From NCBI RefSeq assembly GCF_008692845.1, contig NZ_VXJW01000019.1:1-50714 (forward strand): DNA of 50,714 nt, in the 5' to 3' direction. Within the stretch, counting starts at the first letter, position 1; every line of letters starts with the position of its first letter. Made by a program: the position numbers and the translations under genes. This document shows positions 1 to 7,265 of the stretch, piece by piece. The notes beneath the pieces were generated by a model that was not told the DNA's origin, did no database searches, and was given only the letters and a program-made list of their open reading frames with translations. The DNA is from Salmonella enterica subsp. arizonae. GTDB taxonomy: Bacteria; Pseudomonadota; Gammaproteobacteria; Enterobacterales; Enterobacteriaceae.

Positions 1-1010
1 TGCTTGTCTCCGGTTCAGCGCTGGCGACCATTGATGTGATGCCGTTTAAAGATGAAGCTCAGGAGCAGCAGTTCCGCCAGCTTACTGAGCAACTGCGCTG
101 TCCGAAATGCCAGAATAACAGCATTGCCGATTCCGGCTCGATGATTGCTACCGACCTGCGTCAGAAGGTATACGAACTGATACAGGAAGGAAAAAGCAAT
201 AAAGAGATTGTCGATTATATGGTGGCGCGCTACGGCAACTTCGTTACCTACGATCCGCCGCTTACGCCGCTGACCATCCTGCTGTGGGTGCTGCCGGCGG
301 CGGCTGTCGGCGCGGGCGGCTGGATTATTTTTGCCCGCTCGCGTCGCCGGGTGCGGCTTAAGCAGGAAGAATTTTCCGACGCTGTTCCGGCAGATGGAAA
401 ACGTGCCGGATCAGGTGCTTACGTACCGGGGATCGTGATTGCTCTCATTGTTGCGGCGATAAGCTATTATCAGACCGGCAGCTACGGGCAGGTGAAAATC
501 TGGCGGCAGGCGACCGCTCTTACGCCGGTACTGCTGGAGCGCGCGCTGGATCCGAAGGCGCAGCCGCTGAATGAAGAGGAGATGGCGCGGCTGGCGCTGG
601 GGCTGCGCACCCGCCTGCAAAATGATGCCGGCAATGTTGAGGGCTGGCTCATGCTGGGGCGCATTGGTATGGTACTGGGTAATGCCGGTACCGCCACCGG
701 GGCCTATGCGAACGCCTACCGGCTGGATCCGAAAAACCGCGATGCGGCGCTGGGCTATGCGGAGGCGCTGACGCGCTCGTCCGACCCGGAAGATAACCGC
801 CGCAGCGGGGAGCTGCTGCGCCGGCTGGTGAGAAGCGACCACACGGACATCCGGGTATTAAGCCTGTATGCGTTTAACGCCTTTGAGCAGGGGCGTTTTG
901 GCGAGGCGGTGGCGGCCTGGGAGATGATGCTGAAACTGCTGCCGGCGGCCGACCCCCGGCGGGCGGTGATTGAGCGCAGTATCCGGCAGGCGCTGGCGCA
1001 GGAGAAATAA
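1..1010 (+). CDS. ccmH: CcmH, cytochrome c maturation haem lyase subunit (5' end cut off by window)
   Basis: The reading frame is open from the window edge. The first residues read LVSGSALA then TIDVMPFKDEA, i.e. the end of a Sec signal peptide, so only about the first 13 codons are missing and the GTG/ATG near base 36 is not the true start. CcmH works in the periplasm with CcmF, keeping the CXXCH thiols of apocytochrome c reduced for haem attachment. The thiol pair is visible in RCPKC. Two membrane segments follow (around LTILLWVLPAAAVGAGG and VPGIVIALIVAAISY), then a CycH-like TPR region. This is the fused CcmH form typical of Enterobacteriaceae. It is the last gene of the ccm operon and converges on narP. 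High confidence. Confidence 0.95.
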   Translation, partial: LVSGSALATIDVMPFKDEAQEQQFRQLTEQLRCPKCQNNSIADSGSMIATDLRQKVYELIQEGKSNKEIVDYMVARYGNFVTYDPPLTPLTILLWVLPAAAVGAGGWIIFARSRRRVRLKQEEFSDAVPADGKRAGSGAYVPGIVIALIVAAISYYQTGSYGQVKIWRQATALTPVLLERALDPKAQPLNEEEMARLALGLRTRLQNDAGNVEGWLMLGRIGMVLGNAGTATGAYANAYRLDPKNRDAALGYAEALTRSSDPEDNRRSGELLRRLVRSDHTDIRVLSLYAFNAFEQGRFGEAVAAWEMMLKLLPAADPRRAVIERSIRQALAQEK

Positions 1011-1027
1011 TGCCCTGACGGTCCGGT

Positions 1028-1065
1028 GACGCGGCTTACCGGGCCTTGATCCGATAAGCCGCGTC
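1028..1065. terminator. Hairpin between convergent ccmH and narP
   Basis: A perfect 11-bp inverted repeat (GACGCGGCTTA / TAAGCCGCGTC) with a 16-nt loop lies in the 65-bp gap between the two stop codons. It has no clear T tract on either strand. It probably acts as a shared end-of-transcript structure. Confidence 0.5.
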
Positions 1066-1075
1066 GCCGCGGTTA

Positions 1076-1720
1076 TTACATTCCGCGCGTTTGTAAAAAC
1101 AGAATGGTCGCCGCGACGCGCGAGCGCACGTTAAGCTTGCGCAGCAGGTTACGGATATGCACCTTAACCGTCTGCTCAGAAATATTTAGTACTGATGCAA
1201 TCTGTTTGTTAGAAAGCCCCTGCGCCAGCTCATGTAAGACATCTAACTCTCGTTCGGTCAGGATACTAAAGGGATCTTCCTGTGCACCAAACCGTTCGCG
1301 CTCACGCAGATATTCGTTAACCCGTTCGCTAAAGACTTTACCGCCGTTAGCGCCTTTGCGAATAGCCTCCAGCAGTACTTCCGGATCGCTATCTTTGAGG
1401 AGATAACCGTCGGCGCCGGCGTCGATCAGCGCGTAGATGTCGCTGGCGGAATCTGAGACGGTAAGAATAATAATTTGCGCCGTCACGCCATCCCGACGTA
1501 GCGCGTTCAGGGTATCTAACCCGCTTAGGCCTTTCATATTCAGATCCAGCAGGATCAAATCGGGCTCAATGCGATTCGCCAGATCGATCGCGCTCGCCCC
1601 ATCACCCGCTTCGGCAACGACATGAAAAGCTGGGTCCAGTTCCAGTAATTGGCGAATACCTCGCCGCATAAGTGGATGGTCGTCCACAATAAGCACCTGA
1701 ACAGGTGTTACTTCAGGCAT
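1076..1720 (-). CDS. narP: NarP, nitrate/nitrite response regulator
   Basis: This 214-aa two-component response regulator matches the usual NarP length. The receiver domain (about residues 7-125) has the acidic pocket D13-D14 and the phospho-acceptor D59 in LILLDLNMKG. The LuxR-type helix-turn-helix spans roughly 150-208 (LTERELDVLHELAQGLSNKQIA). NarP is phosphorylated by NarQ or NarX and controls anaerobic respiration genes, binding 7-2-7 inverted TACYYMT heptamers; one such site lies about 90 bp upstream of this gene. narP next to the ccm operon is the standard enterobacterial arrangement and marks the left edge of the island. Confidence 0.96.
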   Translation of the reverse strand: MPEVTPVQVLIVDDHPLMRRGIRQLLELDPAFHVVAEAGDGASAIDLANRIEPDLILLDLNMKGLSGLDTLNALRRDGVTAQIIILTVSDSASDIYALIDAGADGYLLKDSDPEVLLEAIRKGANGGKVFSERVNEYLRERERFGAQEDPFSILTERELDVLHELAQGLSNKQIASVLNISEQTVKVHIRNLLRKLNVRSRVAATILFLQTRGM

Positions 1721-1807
1721 GCTGTATCTCCTGAGTTTTATTAGAATGATTATTGTTTTCAGCGCGGAAATCGTCCAGATTCACCACATTGCCAAGAGCG
1801 TAAATTT

Positions 1808-1829
1808 TACCCTAATTAGGGTATGGGTA
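1808..1829. promoter_or_regulatory. Putative NarP/NarL site upstream of narP
   Basis: TACCCTA-AT-TAGGGTA is a perfect 16-bp palindrome with the 7-2-7 geometry NarP requires. An overlapping third heptamer (ATGGGTA, reverse complement TACCCAT) fits TACYYMT exactly. It lies 88-109 bp upstream of the narP start. Autoregulation is inference. Confidence 0.5.
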
Positions 1830-2148
1830 AGTAGTAAAACCTGTGAAAGGATATAATGATATGAAGAACGGGCTTGTCGTGGACCAGACGCTTGCCCCAC
1901 CATCCGGCAAAAGGGTATCTGTTAAGTTAAATCATACGGCGTTATTTTTAAAATATTATTAATTTCAATTGATTAGGTGTTGTTCACGCAATTGATGCTG
2001 TAAGTACAGGCGGAATTTACTACATAATCATTGTTTTTAGATTTGAGCGGATTTGCGTAAAAAATGACAAAATCACGATATTTAAAAGGCTATCATTATT
2101 GTATTCGCGGAGTTTGAATTTAAAAATAGTCATGATTATAAACAGTGG

Positions 2149-2192
2149 ATTGTGGAGTTTTACATACTGGTATAATCGGTATAGCGTATACC
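2149..2192 (+). promoter_or_regulatory. Putative lysis-cassette promoter with overlapping palindrome
   Basis: An extended -10 (TGGTATAAT, hexamer 2171-2176) lies about 80 bp upstream of the lysozyme gene, with only a weak -35 (TTGTGG, 2150-2155). Directly over the expected start of transcription is a perfect inverted repeat GGTATA-GCG-TATACC (2178-2192), a plausible operator. The rest of the 538-bp gap between narP and this gene is AT-rich and shows no further gene. Confidence 0.4.
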
Positions 2193-2258
2193 TCTATAAA
2201 ATAAAAGCGACACAGCAAATTATAAAAAGGTTATCTAAGATAATGCAGGGTTGAATAA

Positions 2259-2744
2259 ATGAATAAAAATAGCGACATTTCCTCATTGTTAAAAGTGGAA
2301 GAGGGAGTTAGACATAAACCTTATATTGATGCTCTTGGTTATCCTACTGTTGGAGTTGGATTTAAGCTAGGGCCACAAGGCGCTAACCTGAAAAACTATA
2401 CATTTTGTTTAACAGATAATGTCATTGAGGCCTGGCTTCAGGAAAATATTAATAGGGTTTACAAGAGCATGCAACAGAATGAGAAAATCAACCAGGCATT
2501 GTTATGCAGCAATTCAGTTCGTACGGATATCCTGATATCAATGGCATATCAGATGGGGGTCAATGGTCTTGCTGGTTTTAATAGTATGCTTATGGCGATA
2601 ACTGAGCAGGAATGGAATAATGCAGCAGATGAAATGAGAAGGAGTATTTGGGCAAAGCAGACCCCAAAACGGGCCGAAAGACATGCTGCAGTAATAGAAT
2701 CAGGACAATGGGCACCAGTATATAATTTTGCTATTAACCAATAG
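2259..2744 (+). CDS. T4-type lysozyme (GH24 endolysin)
   Basis: This 161-aa protein is close in size to phage T4 lysozyme (164 aa). The catalytic triad is present with identical spacing: E15 (VEEGVR), D24 (YIDALGY) and T30 (PTVGVG) correspond to T4 E11, D20 and T26. The C-terminal part also matches (SMAYQMGVNGLAGF, WAKQTPKRAERH). There is no signal peptide or SAR segment, so export would need a holin, and a holin-like gene follows 79 bp downstream. No other phage genes are nearby, so this is not a prophage remnant in the usual sense. In Yersinia Tc islands, holin/endolysin cassettes release the Tc toxin; the same role here is inferred from context. Start ATG has an AGGG-type ribosome site. 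Confidence 0.88.
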   Translation: MNKNSDISSLLKVEEGVRHKPYIDALGYPTVGVGFKLGPQGANLKNYTFCLTDNVIEAWLQENINRVYKSMQQNEKINQALLCSNSVRTDILISMAYQMGVNGLAGFNSMLMAITEQEWNNAADEMRRSIWAKQTPKRAERHAAVIESGQWAPVYNFAINQ

Positions 2745-2823
2745 TTCCTTTTTGGATGCTACTATTTTTATAGTTTATGGAAGCTTATAAGATATTAACT
2801 TAAAAAGCGTGAGGGGAAAATCA

Positions 2824-3144
2824 ATGTTCCAGTTGCTTGGGCAAGGTACAGTATGGATTATTCTTGGAGCAATTGCTGGAGGTACAGTATTTGTAGTGTC
2901 GGCGTCGGAGTATATACTATCTGTCCGCATTATCCTTTTTGCTGTATCAGTAATTATAGGTATAATATTCGCTGATTTAGTTGCATTGGCATTAACTCAT
3001 CTAATTAATAAACACTTCTCTGTGATGTTAGTAATTCCTTCGTCCGTTGGGGCTGTTGTCGCCTCTACACTTTCTATTCGTGTGCTTACTTTTTTAGGAA
3101 AACGGATAGTTGATTTACAAGCAGGAAAGAATAATCATATATAA
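2824..3144 (+). CDS. Holin-like small membrane protein
   Basis: A 106-aa protein from the ATG at 2824, which has a good ribosome site (GAGGGG, 2811-2816) 7 nt upstream. An in-frame GTG at 2809 would place the ribosome site inside the gene and is unlikely. Three hydrophobic segments are visible (about residues 8-30, 34-56 and 65-90), with a short charged C-terminus (GKRIVDLQAGKNNHI). The pattern GAIAGGTVFVVSASE followed by a second membrane span resembles small phage holins that carry a VVSA-type segment. It sits directly behind the lysozyme, the usual holin/endolysin pairing. No spanin is recognisable. A non-lytic small membrane protein cannot be excluded. Confidence 0.68.
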   Translation: MFQLLGQGTVWIILGAIAGGTVFVVSASEYILSVRIILFAVSVIIGIIFADLVALALTHLINKHFSVMLVIPSSVGAVVASTLSIRVLTFLGKRIVDLQAGKNNHI

Positions 3145-3324
3145 ATATTTTTCACATTGAAAATGTTTTATCATTTTAATACTGATATTATTTTCTTTTA
3201 TCCTGTGTTATTTGTTGATTTTATCCTGGTTGATTGTTTTTTTGTAAAAAATGTAGGTAATATCTTTAAGTTATGAGCAAAGGGGGGAATGAATCAGGCA
3301 AGACTATTGCAACATTACTCTTGG

Positions 3325-3917
3325 ATGAGTATGAAACGTAGTTTTTCAAAAAAACTAAGTTTGCTTAAAACGAAGCAGCCACTGTATTTGAGTTTTAGCC
3401 TTTGCAAGGCATCTTTGGCGATGGCGAAGCTGACAGACAGCGAAATCCCCATGCTATCGCTTTAGGCCTAAATTATCCCCCTGTTCCATTGGTTACCATA
3501 GGTGTAAATCAGAGGATGGGGCAAAACTGTCTGCAGTTCAATCCTCTTCTGATACTCAGTGTAACGCGCTTAATAGTCCTTCACTCACCTTCACAGCAGA
3601 TAGCACAACAGCGAAAGTGGCTTCTGTTGACAGTGAAAATCAGTGATGCGAATGGTAAAGCGGCTATAAAACTTTCTGGCGGGGATGTCAAAGTAGCAAC
3701 GGTAATTGAAGCCATTAATGGCAGCATGGAATGAGGCGACACAATCGGACATAGGGGATTTTTGCCTACGGGTAAAATGCAAGGCCCTACGCCTTTAGTC
3801 TTTAAGCGGAATTATCATAATAAGAAAACGAAGCTGGTGGTGCCGATGAAAGATGATGCCGGAAATAGTCTGTCTTGCAATGATATTGTATTCTTCAGCG
3901 AAAACGTGTCAAAGTAA
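3325..3917 (+). pseudogene. Decayed intimin/invasin-like surface protein
   Basis: Three pieces of one protein type lie in different frames and are broken by stops. From ATG 3325 runs an N-terminus like the long signal peptide of inverse autotransporters (SKKLSLLKTKQPLYLSFS...LTDSEIP), ending at a stop near 3465. Around 3550-3645 is an Ig-like module fragment (LTFTADSTTAKVASVDSENQ, then a stop), continued in the next frame as TVKISDANGKAAIKLSGGDV. The last piece (VVPMKDDAGNSLSCNDIVFF...) ends at 3917. The beta-barrel region is missing. Such proteins are surface adhesins; this copy cannot be functional. The 110-aa open frame at 3402-3734 is taken as part of the decay rather than a gene. Confidence 0.5.
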
Positions 3918-3995
3918 GTATCACTTTTTTAGCGATTTATCCGCTACTGACTGTGTAACGGTTAACATGTGTATTATTTTTATATGATGTTATGC

Positions 3996-4035
3996 GCGGC
4001 CAACCTGAAATGCGCAAACTTGGCCGCATATTTTT
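3996..4035. terminator. Intrinsic terminator between invasin remnant and TcC gene
   Basis: Stem GCGGCCAA (3996-4003) / TTGGCCGC (4020-4027), followed on the plus strand by ATATTTTT. It fits the end of the former plus-strand gene and may also stop minus-strand transcription from the TcC gene that ends at 4072. Confidence 0.6.
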
Positions 4036-4071
4036 GATATGGACAAATAATCCAACAAGTGTGCTGTAAGG

Positions 4072-6987
4072 TTAAACCGTCAATTCCACAGGAACCAGTA
4101 TCTGTGGTCTAAATAAAGTGGTAATTAATTGTTCAAACTGTGCTTCGCCCTTAACACCCAATAAAATTTGTCTGGATCTTTCTGAAATAGGGGCAGATCT
4201 TATACTCCAGAGAATAGATAAAGCGAGGCCCATGTGAATATCATCAATGTGAAAGAGAGTATCTTTGGCATCGTCTGCGACAACCTGATGACTAAACACT
4301 CTCGCATCTCTGCGCGCGATATCATCTCCACCCAGTAATGTAACTAATCTTTCTGATAGTTTTCTCTCCTTGAATTTTAATGTATTATTAATAACCATAT
4401 GTGCTTCAGTCATATACGGGCTTTTTTGCTTCGCCGTGTCCATCGATACCACATGTACATTTTTCCCAAAACGACTGTTGCTCTTCTGCAATTTAATTCC
4501 TTTAACCGAAAGGGCGAAGAAAGCGAATCCGGTATTAGCAAGTTGAACAACATCAGCATCGGTGGTATGGGTAGTGTCAAACACTATCCTTCTATTTATT
4601 AACTCATCACGGCTTAAAAAAGTCTCTTCTAATGTTTTAGGGTTGGTTATATGGGCATTTGTGTGATGTATCATTTGAAATTCAAGTTGCATGAATCTTT
4701 CAACAAATGTTTTTTCTTCCGGACTCATTTTTCCCAACCTTTTTTTCAAAGCCCTGATGTTATCGGAGCTTATTTGACGCACGCGAGCAGCTGAGCTAGG
4801 GGCATAAAGACAGCTAAATTGTGGATTTTTTGCGCACCAGAGTCTACCCGTTCCCATTTTTTTATAGACTGCATCGACTTTCTGAGATTGCTTATCAGAA
4901 AGTTTGGGCTTCTCAGCGCCACCTGATGCCGTGGGTGCGAGTCCTTCGGCATCTGAAAGTGTCAGTGGATTATTTCTCACCATACGGTATAAATTCAGAC
5001 CGTCGATCTCCCGCCCCGGATCGGCTGCTGTCCAGCGACACAGCCAGGGGGCGTAATAGCGGTAGCCGTAGTAATACAATCCGGTGCCGTCACGTTCTTT
5101 ACCTGAGTAGCGAATCACTTTATAGCTGGCTTCCAGTTCATTGCGTGCCGCCCACACAGCGGTACCGCCGAAAGGATAGTATTCTTCCCGACTAATTTGC
5201 TGACCATCTGCATCCAGTTCCAGTGATGCAGAGCCGATATTGTCGCAAAGACTCCAGCGTAGCTGATTATTATCAATGCTATTCGGTTTACCTGATTCCC
5301 AGTGCAATATCCGTATGCCGGCACGGCCTATTTGACCCGTTAAGGTATGAAGTACTGAAATAACGTTGTTACCCCCCACGGACTCCTGCCAGCTTTGCCG
5401 TAGCTCAAGACCCGGCAGGTAGCGTACTTCATCTACTGTCCAAAGTTGCTGGCTGGCATTCGTCAGGGTGCGGGTCTGCTTACGGACGCGTCTATTGCCG
5501 CTATATTGGTAAATTTCTCGATCATTCTGTGCCATATCCGTGGCGCTGCGGCAAAGTAGCACTACCGCCTGCAGGTTATTATTACCGTCCCAGATCATGT
5601 TATGACTGGATGAAGACGCCGAAATCTGTAACTGCTTCAGGTTGCCATTGCTATCGAACCATTGGTTTATCTCATCTGAAGCCTGCGCTCCACCGTCGTT
5701 CATTTGTACACTACGGTTTGATGTCGTCTCTGTTATCATCGTTCGCGTATAGTTTCCGGCCCCCGTGTGAGTCTGTGACTGCAGGTTGCCGCTGTCGTCC
5801 CACATCCAGGTCCTGGTGTAGTTTACATACTGACTGTTGTCCGTGGGTACGGGCGTCAGTGCGGCAGGTAAACTGCTGTAGGGCATTATGTTGTTCCCGG
5901 CGTTTTCCCGCCCCGTGGCTTCCAGCAACTGGTAGAGGGCGTCATAGCTGAATTCTTTCAGCCCGTCAGTAACCTGATTTCGATAGTAGCGTGTTGCTAC
6001 CTGGTTATCCGTAATCGAGGTGACATTTCCTGTATTGTCGTAGCGATATGCCAGTGACTGAAGTACTGTGTTATCACTGCGCTGTGCTGCCAGTGTTGAT
6101 AGCCATTGTGTTTCAGGCTCATAGCCGTATGTCGTGGTTATGCCGTTGCTTGTTTTCTCTTCTAAAACCTGACTCGCAGCACTCCAACTGATATGTTCAA
6201 GTAACGTCTGTTTAGTTTCACCATCTAGTTTTATGGCCTGACTTGTTACTTTCCCGCTGATATCATAGCGCCAGCTCTGTTGGTGCCCCATGGCGTCGGT
6301 TCTGGTTAGCGTATTTGCGAAAGCATCTGCTTGTAGCGAAGTTACATAGATTTCCGAATCCAGAAGACGCTTTCTGTTAGTGTCGTCTGCAGGCCAGTTT
6401 GGCGCTATATCACCTGACATCAGGAATTGCTGCGATATTTGTAAGGTTGCTCCGCTCAACGCGACAGAATGGATGATTTGCAGGCCGCTGTCATCATACT
6501 GCCGTACAGGCAGGCCTTTCAGATTATCGCCCTCCAGACCTTTATCACCATATTCAGTTATCCGGCTGACGCGTTTTTCCCCATCTTTTTGCTGCTCCCT
6601 TGTCTGCACCAGGCGGCCCAGTCCATCGTAGGTCTGCTCTTGCGTGGCGCCACGACCATCAGTGAGCCATACCAGGCGAGCCGCGGCATCAAACAGCGTG
6701 ACCAGCCATCCGCTGTCGGTGCTCTCTCTTTTGATTACCTGCCCGGCAAGAGATGACATATTGCGCAAATTTGCCACTACACTCCGGTCTTTTAGCCATG
6801 CTGAAAATAGCCTGGGATCACGTTTTTCTTCCACCGGGCTGTCATCAGCATGGTAGCTGTGGTTGACCAAAAGACGCCGCGGAACGGACGCTTTTTCACG
6901 GTTCCAGTTTAGTATACGTACGATAAACCCCCGATTATCATTAACGCTGATAACCGGAGTGCCTGAAGCAACTGTAACAGTACACAT
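4072..6987 (-). CDS. tccC: TcC toxin subunit 1: RHS core with OspC-like C-terminal payload
   Basis: 971 aa. Residues about 1-683 form the TcC RHS core with YD-type repeats, ending in the conserved RHS signature (YYYGYRYYAPWLCRWTAADP ... DGLNLYRMVRNNP ... SDAEGL), the region of aspartyl self-cleavage in TcC proteins. The remaining 288 residues are unrelated to the other two payloads. They contain PEEKTFVERFMQLEFQMIHH, FAFFALSV, SRFGKNVHVV, SPYMTEAHMV, DDIHMGLALSILWSIRSA and a terminal FRPQILVPVEL. This order resembles from memory the Shigella OspC / Chromobacterium CopC type III effector family, whose members modify arginines by ADP-riboxanation or act as related ADP-ribosylating enzymes. The gene has its own ribosome site (GAGGAG, 8 nt before ATG). 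It lies beyond the terminator that ends the main toxin operon, so it is probably transcribed separately. The payload is richer in A+T than the core. Family call for the core is certain; the payload call is moderate. Confidence 0.9.
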   Translation of the reverse strand: MCTVTVASGTPVISVNDNRGFIVRILNWNREKASVPRRLLVNHSYHADDSPVEEKRDPRLFSAWLKDRSVVANLRNMSSLAGQVIKRESTDSGWLVTLFDAAARLVWLTDGRGATQEQTYDGLGRLVQTREQQKDGEKRVSRITEYGDKGLEGDNLKGLPVRQYDDSGLQIIHSVALSGATLQISQQFLMSGDIAPNWPADDTNRKRLLDSEIYVTSLQADAFANTLTRTDAMGHQQSWRYDISGKVTSQAIKLDGETKQTLLEHISWSAASQVLEEKTSNGITTTYGYEPETQWLSTLAAQRSDNTVLQSLAYRYDNTGNVTSITDNQVATRYYRNQVTDGLKEFSYDALYQLLEATGRENAGNNIMPYSSLPAALTPVPTDNSQYVNYTRTWMWDDSGNLQSQTHTGAGNYTRTMITETTSNRSVQMNDGGAQASDEINQWFDSNGNLKQLQISASSSSHNMIWDGNNNLQAVVLLCRSATDMAQNDREIYQYSGNRRVRKQTRTLTNASQQLWTVDEVRYLPGLELRQSWQESVGGNNVISVLHTLTGQIGRAGIRILHWESGKPNSIDNNQLRWSLCDNIGSASLELDADGQQISREEYYPFGGTAVWAARNELEASYKVIRYSGKERDGTGLYYYGYRYYAPWLCRWTAADPGREIDGLNLYRMVRNNPLTLSDAEGLAPTASGGAEKPKLSDKQSQKVDAVYKKMGTGRLWCAKNPQFSCLYAPSSAARVRQISSDNIRALKKRLGKMSPEEKTFVERFMQLEFQMIHHTNAHITNPKTLEETFLSRDELINRRIVFDTTHTTDADVVQLANTGFAFFALSVKGIKLQKSNSRFGKNVHVVSMDTAKQKSPYMTEAHMVINNTLKFKERKLSERLVTLLGGDDIARRDARVFSHQVVADDAKDTLFHIDDIHMGLALSILWSIRSAPISERSRQILLGVKGEAQFEQLITTLFRPQILVPVELTV

Positions 6988-7225
6988 TATTTCACTCCTC
7001 AGTAGTATTACGCTCGTAGTAACGCATCATGTCAGCATGGCAAAATAAGCACTGGAAATTATGCTAAATAAGGAGGTAATTGTTGCAATAACAGCACGCT
7101 GTATGGCGGGGATGAAGAATGATGAATATCAGGAAAGTAAAAGGTAAAAATGTTGGATTGAAGTCACGGCAGTGGGGAATACAGAATGAAACGCATTGTG
7201 GTTAATGTCGGACATTATTTAAAAA
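6988..7225 (-). promoter_or_regulatory. Gap upstream of TcC gene 1, probably carrying its own promoter
   Basis: This AT-rich 238-bp stretch separates the terminator after TcC gene 2 from the start of TcC gene 1. Because that terminator is strong, a separate promoter for gene 1 is expected here. I cannot single out a convincing -35/-10 pair. No ORF worth calling is present. Confidence 0.3.
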
Positions 7226-7252
7226 GTCTCATTCCCGCAAAGGGAATGAGAC
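7226..7252 (-). terminator. Intrinsic terminator after TcC gene 2
   Basis: A perfect 11-bp stem (GTCTCATTCCC / GGGAATGAGAC) with a 5-nt loop, followed on the minus strand by five T residues, sits 13 bp after the stop codon of TcC gene 2. It marks the end of the transcript carrying TcA, TcB and two TcC genes. Confidence 0.85.
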
Positions 7253-7265
7253 AATATATGAAAGA

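Noticed and set aside
3402..3734. 110-codon plus-strand frame
   Set aside because: Starts with TTG in the middle of a decayed adhesin; protein-like stretches switch frames, so it is not an intact gene.
5529..5951. 140-codon plus-strand frame inside TcC gene 1 (and similar frames inside the other Tc genes)
   Set aside because: Shadow frames caused by the codon bias of the large minus-strand genes; no ribosome sites and no family similarity.
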